Notes: generated by a model not told the origin, from the letters alone. DNA of 64,000 nt from Bin5 sp965204705 (GCA_965204705.1 OZ242006.1:1922001-1986000), one strand, 5' to 3'; positions 25,825 through 34,787 are shown, numbered from the stretch's first letter. Made by a program: numbers and translations.

Positions 25825-27894
25825 ATGAATAAGGTCAAAATCCTACCCCCACTCTGTACAACCATTGCGCTTCTCGTCTTGGGCGCTATCGCTCTGAGCG
25901 GCTGCGCCTCCCTCACCAATACCCTCTTTCCTTCAGGCACCGGCGCCGACCGCCCTGCTAATGTCAGCGTGGCGGGCCGGGATTCCTCAGAGCCGCAACA
26001 GGCTTCTGCGCCAGAGGAAAAGTCTGTAGGGCAGAGCAGTTCAGCAGAGTCACCTCAGCCCATTTCTCTCGCCCTCGAGTCTCAGGCGCGCCAGCCCGTG
26101 TCTGTCCCAACGCGTGACCTTCGCGATCTGGCTTTACGTCTGCGCCCGGGTGTAGACGCCATCCCCGAAACTGAACCAGTGCCCGAATATGCAGTTGGTG
26201 ATCGAATTCTATTCTGGGTGGCGAACGTTGACACAAATGAACACTTTGAGGTAGAGACTGAGCTGCTCTACAAGAATGAAGTCGTTTACGTCTGGGCCGA
26301 AATCGGCCACCAACTTGATCGGGATACGATGGCGGCATCCGCAGACCGGTTCGCGCAGAAGATCTATCCGCAGGTACGCGCCTTTTTCGGCCCTGAGCCC
26401 AGCCCGGGAATCGACGGCGATCCCCGTCTTCACATCCTCCACGCAAGAAGCCTGGGACGGGGAATCGCCGGATATTTCAGCGGCGCCGATGCCTTCAGCT
26501 CTCTGGCCAATCCCTTCTCCAACCAGAAGGAAATGTTCTCTATCAGCCTGGACTGGCTGCATCAGATCCGTGACTACCAACTGTACGAAACCGTACTGGC
26601 GCACGAGTTCCAGCACATGGTTCACTGGCACAACGATCGCAATGAAGAAACCTGGGTCAACGAAGGCCTGAGCGAGCTGGCCCAGGAAGTCGCCGGATAT
26701 CCCCCGGATCTCGGATTCGTCCATGTTTACGCCAGGCAACCGGACACGCAACTGAACACCTGGAACATCGACTCCAACGACAACGCCAGACACTACGGCA
26801 GTGCCTATCTGTTCATGGCCTACTTCCTGCAGCGCTTCGGCGAGGAGATGACACGCGCCGTCGTTTCCCAACCTGCTAACGGCACCCGTGGATTCGACGC
26901 CGCACTACAAGAGGCCGGCCTGAACCTTGTCTTCGAGGAAGTCTTTGCCGACTGGGTCGTCGCAAACTATGTCGGTGATTTCGACAAACTCGCCCAACAT
27001 GGCATATACGGCTACAGGCAGTTGCAGCCGCCCGAACCCGCCTTGGCAGAGTCGGTCAGTCGCTTTCCTCAGGGGACCAGAAACGGTTCTGTGCGTAACT
27101 TTGGCGTAGATTACATCTCCATAAACGGCCGCGGTGACGCAACAATCTACTTCCAGGGAAACACGACTACCCGATTTGCAGGCGTGAAACGGTTCAGCGG
27201 CAACCGCGCCTGGTGGAGCAACCGGGCCGACGACTCCGATGTCCGCCTGACGCGAGGCTTCGACTTTAGCGACGTCTCCCCCGACGCTGACCTGACGATG
27301 ACCGTGCGCATGTGGTTTGACATCGAGGAAGATTACGACTACGGATACGTGCTTGTCAGCCCCGGCGGCCGAAAGTGGGACATCCTGCCCGGCCGGCGCA
27401 CCACGACCGAAAACCCAAGCGGCAACAGCTTCGGCGCCGCTTACACAGCCCAAAGCGCCCCTTCGCGTCTTGCCAGGGCGCCTGCCTGGATAGAAGAGAC
27501 TTTCGACCTTCGGCCCTACGCCGGCGAAAGAGTCTCGATTCGCTTCGAGTATGTCACCGACGACGCCGTGAACGCGCCCGGCTGGTTTATCGACAGAATC
27601 GAGATCCCGGCGATTGGGTACGAGTCAAGTTGGGCCGACGAGGCGGATGGCTGGGAGAGCGAAGGCTGGCTACTGACCGACAACACGCTCCCACAGGAGT
27701 GGCTAGTGCAAATCTTGGTTTTTCACAAAGGCACTTTGGCCGCGTTTGAACGCGTGCCAGTTGACAGCGATGGCAGCGCCCGCATCGATTTGGATGGATT
27801 GGACAGAGAAAGCGAAGTTGTCCTGGCAATCAGCGGCCTGACACCGGTGACCACAGAGGAGGCACACTACCAGTACAGGATCGAGCTCCGCTAA
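25825..27894 (+). CDS. Secreted HExxH metallopeptidase lipoprotein (hyicolysin/M30-like) with a C-terminal MAM-like beta domain
   Basis: 689 residues. The signal segment ends in the lipobox LSGC, followed by a Ser/Glu/Pro-rich linker. The peptidase part has AHEFQHMVHW (His260, Glu261, His264) and, 16 residues on, WVNEGLSELAQE with Glu280 as probable third zinc ligand, a gluzincin arrangement seen in M30-type peptidases. From about residue 470 to 600 a beta-rich region resembles the adhesion domains of immune-inhibitor-A proteases (GWFIDRIEIP near its end). The start at ATG 25825 puts the signal peptide directly at the N-terminus. It is a likely cell-surface protease; substrate unknown. Confidence 0.8.
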   Translation: MNKVKILPPLCTTIALLVLGAIALSGCASLTNTLFPSGTGADRPANVSVAGRDSSEPQQASAPEEKSVGQSSSAESPQPISLALESQARQPVSVPTRDLRDLALRLRPGVDAIPETEPVPEYAVGDRILFWVANVDTNEHFEVETELLYKNEVVYVWAEIGHQLDRDTMAASADRFAQKIYPQVRAFFGPEPSPGIDGDPRLHILHARSLGRGIAGYFSGADAFSSLANPFSNQKEMFSISLDWLHQIRDYQLYETVLAHEFQHMVHWHNDRNEETWVNEGLSELAQEVAGYPPDLGFVHVYARQPDTQLNTWNIDSNDNARHYGSAYLFMAYFLQRFGEEMTRAVVSQPANGTRGFDAALQEAGLNLVFEEVFADWVVANYVGDFDKLAQHGIYGYRQLQPPEPALAESVSRFPQGTRNGSVRNFGVDYISINGRGDATIYFQGNTTTRFAGVKRFSGNRAWWSNRADDSDVRLTRGFDFSDVSPDADLTMTVRMWFDIEEDYDYGYVLVSPGGRKWDILPGRRTTTENPSGNSFGAAYTAQSAPSRLARAPAWIEETFDLRPYAGERVSIRFEYVTDDAVNAPGWFIDRIEIPAIGYESSWADEADGWESEGWLLTDNTLPQEWLVQILVFHKGTLAAFERVPVDSDGSARIDLDGLDRESEVVLAISGLTPVTTEEAHYQYRIELR

Positions 27895-27915
27895 GGACCT
27901 TGACAGGTAAACCCT

Positions 27916-27933
27916 TCTGGGAAAGCGCCCAGA
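27916..27933. terminator. Weak hairpin between convergent genes
   Basis: 6-bp stem TCTGGG/CCCAGA with loop AAAGCG, lying between the stop of the metallopeptidase and the stop of the PAP2 gene. No T-run. It may serve both convergent transcripts. Confidence 0.3.
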
Positions 27934-27942
27934 GCACCACTA

Positions 27943-28494
27943 TTAGTTCCTGCGTCGCCCTAACGCACGTCTTCGTATCAACTGTGAAAGACCTGCACCA
28001 AGGACAAGACCGGCCACGACGTCGCCGATGTAGTGAATGTTCAACGCCACTCTGGCCCAGCCGATCCAAAGGATGAGCAACGGCGCGAGTCTGCCTGTGC
28101 CCGGCCATAGAGTCGTGGCCCAGGTCAATATGACGCCGCACCGGACACCGTGCCCGCTTGGAAAACTGTGCTCGTCCGGCCCCACCCCGTAAAGAAACCG
28201 CCCGCTGCCCGGTCTGGGCCGTCGCACCACCTGCTTGATCAACATCGTCCCCAGCGCACCGCCCGCAAACGAGATTGCCCACCCGATCAAGCTTCTCTGC
28301 CTCTGCCGGCTGCCCCTCGACCGTCGCCACAGAAAAAACGTCACCACCAACCACAAAACCGTGTCGCCCAGATGCGCGCCGACGTGAGCCAGCCAGTAGA
28401 GAGGGTGGCGCGCAGTCAGCTGTTCTTCCTTCAAGGCGGCGCGGGCACTGTACTCTTCATCCAGCCCGCTCAAATCCTCCAATAGCCTTTGCAT
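27943..28494 (-). CDS. PAP2-family membrane phosphatase
   Basis: 183 residues with several helices and the three-part phosphatase signature: KQVVRRPRP, then FPSGHGVR, then ARVALNIHYIGDVVAG. The pattern fits undecaprenyl-diphosphate or phosphatidate phosphatases. Here the first position of the third motif is Ala where many members have Ser (ARxxxxxH); the catalytic His and Asp are kept. It starts three bases after the nucleotidyltransferase stop, so the two form an operon. Confidence 0.9.
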   Translation of the reverse strand: MQRLLEDLSGLDEEYSARAALKEEQLTARHPLYWLAHVGAHLGDTVLWLVVTFFLWRRSRGSRQRQRSLIGWAISFAGGALGTMLIKQVVRRPRPGSGRFLYGVGPDEHSFPSGHGVRCGVILTWATTLWPGTGRLAPLLILWIGWARVALNIHYIGDVVAGLVLGAGLSQLIRRRALGRRRN

Positions 28495-28496
28495 TG

Positions 28497-29330
28497 TCAG
28501 GCTTCGCCCTCCGTCTTTGCTCTTCTGCTAGCACGGCCATTCGCAGGGTGGTCGGGATGCCTCTTCAGGTATTCCCGCACCTGGACCAGCTGTTCCGGCT
28601 TGTCGACATCCATGCCTGCCTCCGCCAGCGGCAGTACTACCGGTCCACCGTGCACACCCGCGATCCGATAGGCAACGTCCAGAATGTCGGCAATGGCAAG
28701 GCGGCGCAGTAGAAATTTGACCATCGTAGGAAGGCCCAGCTTCCATACCAGAGCAAGTACGTTCTTGCGATTCTCAATGAAGTATCGGATACGCTCCTGG
28801 ATCTGGAAACCTGCAGACAAACGCCCCAGGTACAGGTCGCTACTGCAGAAGGCTCCCTCCCGCAGCGGCAAGTAGGTCCGCTTGCTGTCGGGAAAGGCAG
28901 TCAGCATCACGTCTTTTCGTACAATCCCCCAGTACACATCGTGCTCGAGCGGTTCGCATGCCTCAATAAAGCTGTCAACGATGGTACCGGTCAGAAGGGC
29001 AATATCTGCGGACAGTGCGAGAACGTAGCGGTCTTCCTTATTCAGATCGCGAAGCTTGCGAAGTCCGGCATTCTGGCTTGCCCAGAGGTTCGGCTGGTTG
29101 GGCACATGATGAACGGGAACGCCGAAATCGATCTCGTCCGGCCCGATACCAACCACTACGATTTCGCCTATGCGTTCGCTCTCCGCCAAAGCCTGAACGA
29201 CATGCCACGCCATCGGCATCCCCACTAATGGCACAAGAGACTTGTGCGCTACGCCGACCGCCGCACTGACTCGATCCAGTTTGTCAGGATCATATCCTGC
29301 GGTGATGAATGCGTCGAACCGTTCCTGCAA
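28497..29330 (-). CDS. MobA/GlmU-like nucleotidyltransferase (NTP_transf_3 type)
   Basis: 277 residues with a Rossmann-type nucleotidyltransferase core: AFITAGYDPDKLDR, then VAHKSLVPLVGMPMAWHVV (usually the sugar/cofactor-binding start) and YVLALSADIALLTG with the acidic metal site. The C-terminal AGMDVDKPEQLVQVREYL is the usual ending of this superfamily. The Gly-rich NTP loop is atypical (AGYDPDKLDR rather than AGGxGTR), so the exact substrate is open. It is co-directional with and directly upstream of the PAP2 gene, which hints at polyprenyl or phospholipid head-group chemistry; that is inference. Confidence 0.72.
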   Translation of the reverse strand: MQERFDAFITAGYDPDKLDRVSAAVGVAHKSLVPLVGMPMAWHVVQALAESERIGEIVVVGIGPDEIDFGVPVHHVPNQPNLWASQNAGLRKLRDLNKEDRYVLALSADIALLTGTIVDSFIEACEPLEHDVYWGIVRKDVMLTAFPDSKRTYLPLREGAFCSSDLYLGRLSAGFQIQERIRYFIENRKNVLALVWKLGLPTMVKFLLRRLAIADILDVAYRIAGVHGGPVVLPLAEAGMDVDKPEQLVQVREYLKRHPDHPANGRASRRAKTEGEA

Positions 29331-29466
29331 GACGCCCCCTTTTGTTGCGATACGCTACACGCCCTCAGCGCACATTTCCGCCTACCAAAAACTCAGGGCA
29401 GGCAACGTCCTTCTGCCTGCCCCGTACGAAACGTTCGGTGTCGATCTACCCCGGAGTGGGGCCTGC

Positions 29467-29676
29467 TTATCGCTGCTTCGACCGGTCGATTGCGATGCGC
29501 AGCCGATACTCTTCCGCCATTAACTGCTCAACTTCACTTTCCAGTTGCTGCCGCTGGCTCCGTTTATGGCTACTGTCCGTGCTGTACGCCGCCTCCAACT
29601 GCCGGTGTGCTCTCGTCAGCTCACGCAGCACTTCATGTTTACGAGCGATCAGTGATTCCCGGTCATTCCTCATCAT
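29467..29676 (-). CDS. Small coiled-coil protein overlapping tatC
   Basis: About 69 charged residues, almost wholly helical by composition (RHEV/RAHRQLEAAY/QQLESEVEQLMAEEYRL heptad-like pattern). The ATG pair at 29676/29673 overlaps the end of tatC (stop at 29663), so translation is probably coupled. No family recognised. It is the last gene of the yceD-tatC run. Confidence 0.5.
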   Translation of the reverse strand: MMRNDRESLIARKHEVLRELTRAHRQLEAAYSTDSSHKRSQRQQLESEVEQLMAEEYRLRIAIDRSKQR

Positions 29677-30463
29677 CGCCCCAGTCCATCTCATCGAAAC
29701 TTCGTGGCGCCCGCGGCTTGTAGAGCAGGAACGCCAGTCCGACCCCTAGGAAATAGAGGCTGATAAGCGGCAACATGACAATTGTCATGTTGATGGGATC
29801 GATGGTGGGCGTGATCATCGCTGCCACAACCGAAATGATCACGATCGCCTGTCGCCACATTCCCAGCAATCGCCCACCGCTGACCAGGCCGATTCGTGCC
29901 AGAAACGCGATCACAAGAGGCGTTTCGAATGAAACGCCAATCCAGAAAACAATGCGCGTAAAGAAACCGACGTAACGGTCGACCGTCCACTCCTGATCGA
30001 TTACGTCACCTAGGAAATTCTGCAAAAAGTTAACCGCCACTGGCAACATGCCGAAATTGGCAAATGCCGCCCCGCCGAAGAACAGAACCATGAAACCCGG
30101 CAAGAGTAGGAATAGGCTTCGCTTCTCGTGGGGATAAAGGCCCGGTGCTATGAAAGCAACGATCTGGTAGACCAGAACCGGCATGGCCACGATCACGCCC
30201 ATCACGAACATGACCTTAAAAAACACAAAGATTGTGTCAGTGGGGCCGATGGCAATCAGTTTTTCGTCAACAGGGCTTGTTATGAACGCAATGACCGGCT
30301 CGACGAAGGCGATACTGGCGACGACACCGAACAACAGCGCGCCGACGATCCAAATCATCCGGTTTCGTAATTCAGCCAGATGTTCGAGCAGCCCCATGCG
30401 GCTGCCATCAAATGGATCGGTATCCACAGGATCGGTATTCAGTGGCGCAGCCTGCTGTGTCAC
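29663..30463 (-). CDS. tatC: Sec-independent protein translocase TatC
   Basis: 266-residue six-helix core of the twin-arginine translocase, which binds RR signal peptides. The cytoplasmic N-terminus HLAELRNRMIW, the FETPLVIAFLARIG block in the second half, and the ITPTIDPINM motif before the last helices are all typical. It starts with GTG at 30463, and this codon overlaps the upstream stop (GTGA), so translation is coupled with tatB. The tail is acidic (DWGDDEE). Confidence 0.96.
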   Translation of the reverse strand: MTQQAAPLNTDPVDTDPFDGSRMGLLEHLAELRNRMIWIVGALLFGVVASIAFVEPVIAFITSPVDEKLIAIGPTDTIFVFFKVMFVMGVIVAMPVLVYQIVAFIAPGLYPHEKRSLFLLLPGFMVLFFGGAAFANFGMLPVAVNFLQNFLGDVIDQEWTVDRYVGFFTRIVFWIGVSFETPLVIAFLARIGLVSGGRLLGMWRQAIVIISVVAAMITPTIDPINMTIVMLPLISLYFLGVGLAFLLYKPRAPRSFDEMDWGDDEE

Positions 30464-31401
30464 AGGTGGGCCTCCCCGTCACCTTTGCCGTCCGCATCTT
30501 CCGTCACCGCAGCGACTGCCCCCTCGTCGGACTCTGTGTCGCCTTGTGCCGTAAGAGGGTTGCCATCAGAAGCGCCTTCCCCAGAGCCTTCTCCATTACT
30601 ACTCATCTCGACAAGAGCTGCCGGCTCGCCTTTCTCTCCGGCCTCAAGGTTATCTGGCGCTTCCTCTTCCCTTGCGCTCTTCTGCGCCGCGACCGCCTCG
30701 CGCCTGCTCTCGGCTCGACGCTGGGCGCGCTTGTTTCGCTCATCCAGATAGGCCGAGTCCGACCCACTGGCGCTGGACTGTCTTTTCGCTCGTTGCTGCT
30801 TTCGGAGCTCCGAAAGGGTCTTTACGCCCCGCTTCTGCGTACTGCCCGTTTGTCTGGCTGTCGTACTGGAAGCACTGCTCCTGGTCGCCGACCCGGCCGC
30901 ACTCGCCTTGGGTGCTGAGGGAATCGCAGTACCCGTCGTTTTGAGGTTGCTGTCGCTGCTACCCCCGCTCTGCTGCCGCCCGTTCGCCGACGCAGCCGCG
31001 TTGAGATCCGAAAGCGCCGGTTGAGGGGTGGATTTCTCCTCTGACTCTTCTTCGCTGGAGGAAGCCGCCGCTGCATCCGCGGCCTGCGCAGGTTGAGACG
31101 GCGCAGAGGTCTGTTTCGTCTCGGCGGGGGACTCCTGACTGGCGTCCTGTCCTATCGACTTCTCCTCTTCCTCCTCGTCGTCCATCAATTCCTTAAAATG
31201 GTAGCTGGGGTCAAGTTCGCGCAGGTCCCCTATCTCTTCATTGACCTGGCGCGTCAAATCGCCCGATAGCCTCTGCAGCCGTCGAATGAAAAACAGAACG
31301 TCTTTGGTTACCTTCGGCAGCCTTGCCGGCCCTAGAAAGATCAGGGCGAATATCAATATGAAGATGAATTCAAGGACGCCAATGCCGAAGATGCTGTTCA
31401 T
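30460..31401 (-). CDS. TatA/TatB-type translocase subunit with a long low-complexity tail
   Basis: 313 residues. Only the first 65 or so are conserved: one TM helix (FIFILIFALIFLGPARLPK) followed by an amphipathic helix. The Glu before the helix and the PARLPKV element suit TatB more than TatA. The remaining 240 residues are a Glu/Ser/Ala/Thr/Gln-rich, probably disordered tail with basic patches near the middle; normal TatB is about 100-170 residues. It overlaps tatC and lies 8 bases after nusB. No separate TatA is seen in this window. Confidence 0.85.
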   Translation of the reverse strand: MNSIFGIGVLEFIFILIFALIFLGPARLPKVTKDVLFFIRRLQRLSGDLTRQVNEEIGDLRELDPSYHFKELMDDEEEEEKSIGQDASQESPAETKQTSAPSQPAQAADAAAASSSEEESEEKSTPQPALSDLNAAASANGRQQSGGSSDSNLKTTGTAIPSAPKASAAGSATRSSASSTTARQTGSTQKRGVKTLSELRKQQRAKRQSSASGSDSAYLDERNKRAQRRAESRREAVAAQKSAREEEAPDNLEAGEKGEPAALVEMSSNGEGSGEGASDGNPLTAQGDTESDEGAVAAVTEDADGKGDGEAHL

Positions 31402-31409
31402 GCCAGAAT

Positions 31410-32051
31410 TTACCGGCTCACTTGTTTGTATTCGGGTGGCAGGGATATCTCTCGAAGCGCGGTGCCAAGGACACCGTTTACAAATCGCGGGCTGCTGTCG
31501 CTGCCGAATGTCTTGGCCAGCTCCACCGCTTCGTTGATGACAACCTTGGGCGGCGCATCCGCATCCGGACTCGACAACTCAAAAATGGAGAGACGAAGCA
31601 CGTTGCGATCGACGATCGCCAACTTGCCAACCGGCCACTCAGGCGCATAACGCCCTATCAGCGCATCCAAGTCTGCCCTGTAACGTATGACTCCGCTGAC
31701 CAACCAGTACAGGAAGGCGAGTGTCTCCGTGGCGTACTTCTCCTCCGCCTGACGGTAATCAAGAGCGACGCCCGGACGGTGGTCCGTACAGTCAACTTCA
31801 TAGAGTACCTGCAACGCCGTGCGGCGGGCGCGTCGGCGTTCAGCCGCACGCCCCACTACATTCTCACTGCTTCCGCGCCACGGATCGGACACTTCCATAT
31901 CGACCCCCGACGCGCCGGACGCAGCCTTTGGGGCGCCCGTGCAAGGTCGCATGGTCGCTGTGCCTCTTACGTGCGCGCATTCGTCCTCACCGGCAATCAC
32001 TGGATCGGCTCCCGCGGGTAGCTCCATGAGGTGCTGCGAATGGTCTATCAT
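31410..32051 (-). CDS. nusB: Transcription antitermination factor NusB
   Basis: NusB binds boxA RNA with S10 and supports rRNA transcription and antitermination. The all-helical core begins at RRRARRTALQVLYEVD and continues to VINEAVELAKTFGSDSSPRFVNGVLG, the family's best-conserved block. Starting at 32051 gives 213 residues with a 70-residue non-conserved leader. An internal ATG at 31898 would give 162 residues, closer to the family; the true start is unresolved. It lies 27 bases downstream of fabG. Confidence 0.9.
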   Translation of the reverse strand: MIDHSQHLMELPAGADPVIAGEDECAHVRGTATMRPCTGAPKAASGASGVDMEVSDPWRGSSENVVGRAAERRRARRTALQVLYEVDCTDHRPGVALDYRQAEEKYATETLAFLYWLVSGVIRYRADLDALIGRYAPEWPVGKLAIVDRNVLRLSIFELSSPDADAPPKVVINEAVELAKTFGSDSSPRFVNGVLGTALREISLPPEYKQVSR

Positions 32052-32078
32052 TGTCCCCTGAATGTCAACTCGCCTACA

Positions 32079-32825
32079 TCACATCATCACCAGGCCGCCG
32101 TCTACAGACAGCACCTGCCCGGTAATGAATCCGGCCCTCTCACTCGCAAGAAACGCCACAGCCCAGGCAATCTCCTCCGGGTCGCCGAACCGACCCAGTG
32201 GTGTACGTGCTATGGTCTCTTCCTTTTGCTCGTCGCTCATCACATCTGTCAATGCCGTCGGTACAAAACCGGGCGCCACTACATTAACGGTGATACCCCG
32301 GCTCCCTACTTCCCTTGCGAGGCTTTTGGACAGGCCTATCATCCCGGCCTTACTGGCCGCATAGTTCGTCTGCCCAACCTGACCGGCCAGCCCGACAATG
32401 CTGGATATATTGATGATCCGCCCCCATCTCTGCCGGATCATACCCCGCAGCGCTGCCCTGGTTACGTGAAAAATACTGTCCAGGTTTGTGCCGATCACCG
32501 ACCGCCATCCATCCTCCTTCATACTCATCATCAGCGCATCACGCGTCGTACCTGCATTGTTGACCAGTATGTTAACTCTGCCAAGATCACCTTCGACCTC
32601 CTTCACCAGCTCGGAGGCATCGTCAAAACAACCCACGTCAGCCTGAAAAACCGCGCAATCGCCGCCGGCTTCCCGAATCTGGGCAGCCGTCGCGTCCGCT
32701 CCTTCCCGGTTGCCCCGATAGTTCAAAGCGACGCGCGCACCGCCTGCGGCCAACTCCTTTGCGATGGCCGCTCCGATTCCGCTGCTACTACCTGTAACCA
32801 GCGCAATCTTGCCAGTGAATTCCAT
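32079..32825 (-). CDS. fabG: 3-oxoacyl-[ACP] reductase
   Basis: 248-residue SDR enzyme of fatty-acid elongation. NADPH motif TGSSSGIGAAIAKELA, LVNNAGTTRDALMMSM, the catalytic Ser in ISSIVGLAGQVGQ, and the YxxxK pair in NYAASKAGMIGLSKSLA are all present, as is the VAPGFVPTALT loop. The pairing with fabD just upstream on the same strand makes FabG more likely than another SDR. Confidence 0.95.
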   Translation of the reverse strand: MEFTGKIALVTGSSSGIGAAIAKELAAGGARVALNYRGNREGADATAAQIREAGGDCAVFQADVGCFDDASELVKEVEGDLGRVNILVNNAGTTRDALMMSMKEDGWRSVIGTNLDSIFHVTRAALRGMIRQRWGRIINISSIVGLAGQVGQTNYAASKAGMIGLSKSLAREVGSRGITVNVVAPGFVPTALTDVMSDEQKEETIARTPLGRFGDPEEIAWAVAFLASERAGFITGQVLSVDGGLVMM

Positions 32826-32989
32826 GGATTTCCTCGGTGCCGTGGCGAATGTGCCGCTATTCTACTACAGTACGCCCAAAAGAGGAACAGCTAAACTGAC
32901 TCTGGAAGCACACTGGTTGCCGGGCTGAAATCGCTGCCTCATCCAACCAGGAAACAATCGCGCCACCCAACTGCGCCGCGCGCCGGCTC

Positions 32990-33967
32990 TCAACCGAACT
33001 GCTCGGCGAAACGCCTGACTTCATCCGCGTTCGACACATTCACTCGCTGTCCCCTGCGTTGAATGCGCCTCATCAGTCCGGTCAACACGCTGCCGGGCCC
33101 AATCTCCACAGCAGTCTCGACACCGGCTTCGACCGCGTGCTTCATCGAACTGGTCCACCTGACACTGCCAGTCAGCTGCGCATTCAACTCCTCGCAGATC
33201 GCCGCCGCGCTGTAGAGAGGGAGCCCGCTAGTATTGCCAATTACGGGTGCCAGTGGCTCCTGCACACCGGTTGCTTCGACCTGAGCCCTCAGCTGCGACG
33301 CCGCCGGCTCCATCAGAGGACAATGAGCGGCTATACTGACCGCCAGTTGTACAACCCTGCGTGCCCCGGCCTTCTCCAATTCGGGCATCGCGGCCGCGAT
33401 GCTGCCCTCGTCACCGGAAATCACAATCTGCCCAGGGCAGTTATCATTCGCAATCTGGGCAACCCCGCTGCCTTTCGCAGCAGCCTCCGCGCAGATCTGG
33501 GCAACCACACTTTCCTCCAGACCGAGCACCGCCACCATGCGCCCCGGCTGTTTCGCGCCCGCCTCCTTCATGAGGCGGCCCCGCTCACGGACGAGTAGCA
33601 GTCCGTCGGCGAAACCAATGCAACCTGCCGCGGCCAGAGCTGTGTACTCACCCATCGAATGGCCGGCGAAAAAAGCGGGTCGCGGCAGGCAGCCCATCTC
33701 TTCCTGTATGGCGCACAGCGCCGCCATACTCGATGCGAACAAGGCCGGCTGCGCGTTGATCGTATCGGTCAGCTCCTCCTCAGGCCCTTCAAAGCAAATC
33801 CTGCTGATGCGCGCGCCCAGGATGTCGTCAGCTTCTGAGAACGCGGCGCGCGCGGCCGGGTAGGTATCGGCCAGCTCCTTAGCCATGCCCACATGCTGGC
33901 TTCCCTGCCCTGGAAACAAGAAAATCAGCGGCCTGGCCTCTTCACCGTACGAGAGCGGCAGATTCAT
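32990..33967 (-). CDS. fabD: Malonyl-CoA:ACP transacylase
   Basis: 325-residue FabD that loads malonyl onto ACP. FLFPGQGSQHVGM at the N-terminus, the nucleophile elbow GHSMGEYTALAAAG (usually GHSLGE), the malonate-binding Arg in RGRLMKEAG, and IGPGSVLTGL at the C-terminus. The active-site His region reads SIAAHCPLMEPA. It starts five bases after rpmF ends and is followed by fabG after 164 bases. The usual plsX, fabH and acpP companions are not in the window. Confidence 0.95.
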   Translation of the reverse strand: MNLPLSYGEEARPLIFLFPGQGSQHVGMAKELADTYPAARAAFSEADDILGARISRICFEGPEEELTDTINAQPALFASSMAALCAIQEEMGCLPRPAFFAGHSMGEYTALAAAGCIGFADGLLLVRERGRLMKEAGAKQPGRMVAVLGLEESVVAQICAEAAAKGSGVAQIANDNCPGQIVISGDEGSIAAAMPELEKAGARRVVQLAVSIAAHCPLMEPAASQLRAQVEATGVQEPLAPVIGNTSGLPLYSAAAICEELNAQLTGSVRWTSSMKHAVEAGVETAVEIGPGSVLTGLMRRIQRRGQRVNVSNADEVRRFAEQFG

Positions 33968-33972
33968 CTGGT

Positions 33973-34167
33973 TCAGGCTTCTTCTTCGTCCATGTCAACT
34001 ACCTGCATTCGGCCCATGTATGTTCCGCAATGCGGGCAGACCCGGTGCGGTAACGTCTTTTCGTTGCACTGCATGCAGTTCACGAGTCTCGGGGTCCCGA
34101 TCGCATGGTGCGCACGGCGTCGGTTGCGCCGGCCCTTACTTATCTTTCTCTTCGGTAGCGGTCCCAT
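33973..34167 (-). CDS. rpmF: 50S ribosomal protein L32, zinc-binding form
   Basis: 64 residues. Basic N-terminus GPLPKRKISKGRRNRRRAHH as in L32, and two CxxC pairs (CMQC, CPHC) for one zinc ion. An acidic tail DMDEEEA is added. It lies 17 bases after yceD and just before fabD, the common yceD-rpmF-fab arrangement. Confidence 0.96.
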   Translation of the reverse strand: MGPLPKRKISKGRRNRRRAHHAIGTPRLVNCMQCNEKTLPHRVCPHCGTYMGRMQVVDMDEEEA

Positions 34168-34184
34168 ATTCCGTTCTCCTCAAT

Positions 34185-34787
34185 CTATTCACTGCGAGGT
34201 TCATTTTGCAGCGCCAACAGGGCCTCCCAACGCGGGTCTATCCCCTCGGCTTCAGAAGGTGCCTGCTTACCTTGCGTATCGGCAAGAGCAGACTCAGACA
34301 GCAATTGCATGTATTTTGGACAAGCATCCGGATCGGCGCCGCCGCTTACCGGGTCAAGGTACTCGCAAGCGGCTACGATGGGAATGGAGAGCCAGATATT
34401 CTGACGCACAACCTCGGAGATGTCGAGTATGTGCCGCGCATCGATAAGCAGTGCTTCGTCAGTCAGGTCCTCCGCTTGACCTTCAAACTCCTCAGGCGAA
34501 AGAAAGCGCCCTGTCTGTATGTCGGTCAGAGGACGAAAACTCTCAGAGAACTCGACCGACGCAGGAACAGTGACCGGTTCGAGGCAACGTCCGCACTGTA
34601 ATGACAACGCGACCCGAAAGTCCCCCGTAGCCAGCACACCGCTGTGAATGCGCAGCAATTCCAGGTTTCCGCTCAGATTGCTCAGGGGTGTCAGGTCGCC
34701 ATCGAGGTTCGTGATGTCGTCGTCAAGAGCATACTCCCTGGATGAGCCGGTCGCCTCCTTCATCAGTTGTGCAACATTGAACTCCAT
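34185..34787 (-). CDS. YceD/DUF177 protein, 23S rRNA accumulation factor homologue
   Basis: 200 residues with the DUF177 hallmark LQCGRCLEPVTVPA in the middle and a second Cys near CEYLDPVSGG. Family members are linked to 23S rRNA accumulation and are nearly always placed before rpmF, as here. It is the first gene of the long minus-strand run and diverges from the SUF operon. Confidence 0.88.
   Translation of the reverse strand: MEFNVAQLMKEATGSSREYALDDDITNLDGDLTPLSNLSGNLELLRIHSGVLATGDFRVALSLQCGRCLEPVTVPASVEFSESFRPLTDIQTGRFLSPEEFEGQAEDLTDEALLIDARHILDISEVVRQNIWLSIPIVAACEYLDPVSGGADPDACPKYMQLLSESALADTQGKQAPSEAEGIDPRWEALLALQNEPRSE

Noticed and set aside
32031..32894. 287-residue open frame on the plus strand
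   Set aside because: Antisense to fabG, whose motifs are complete.
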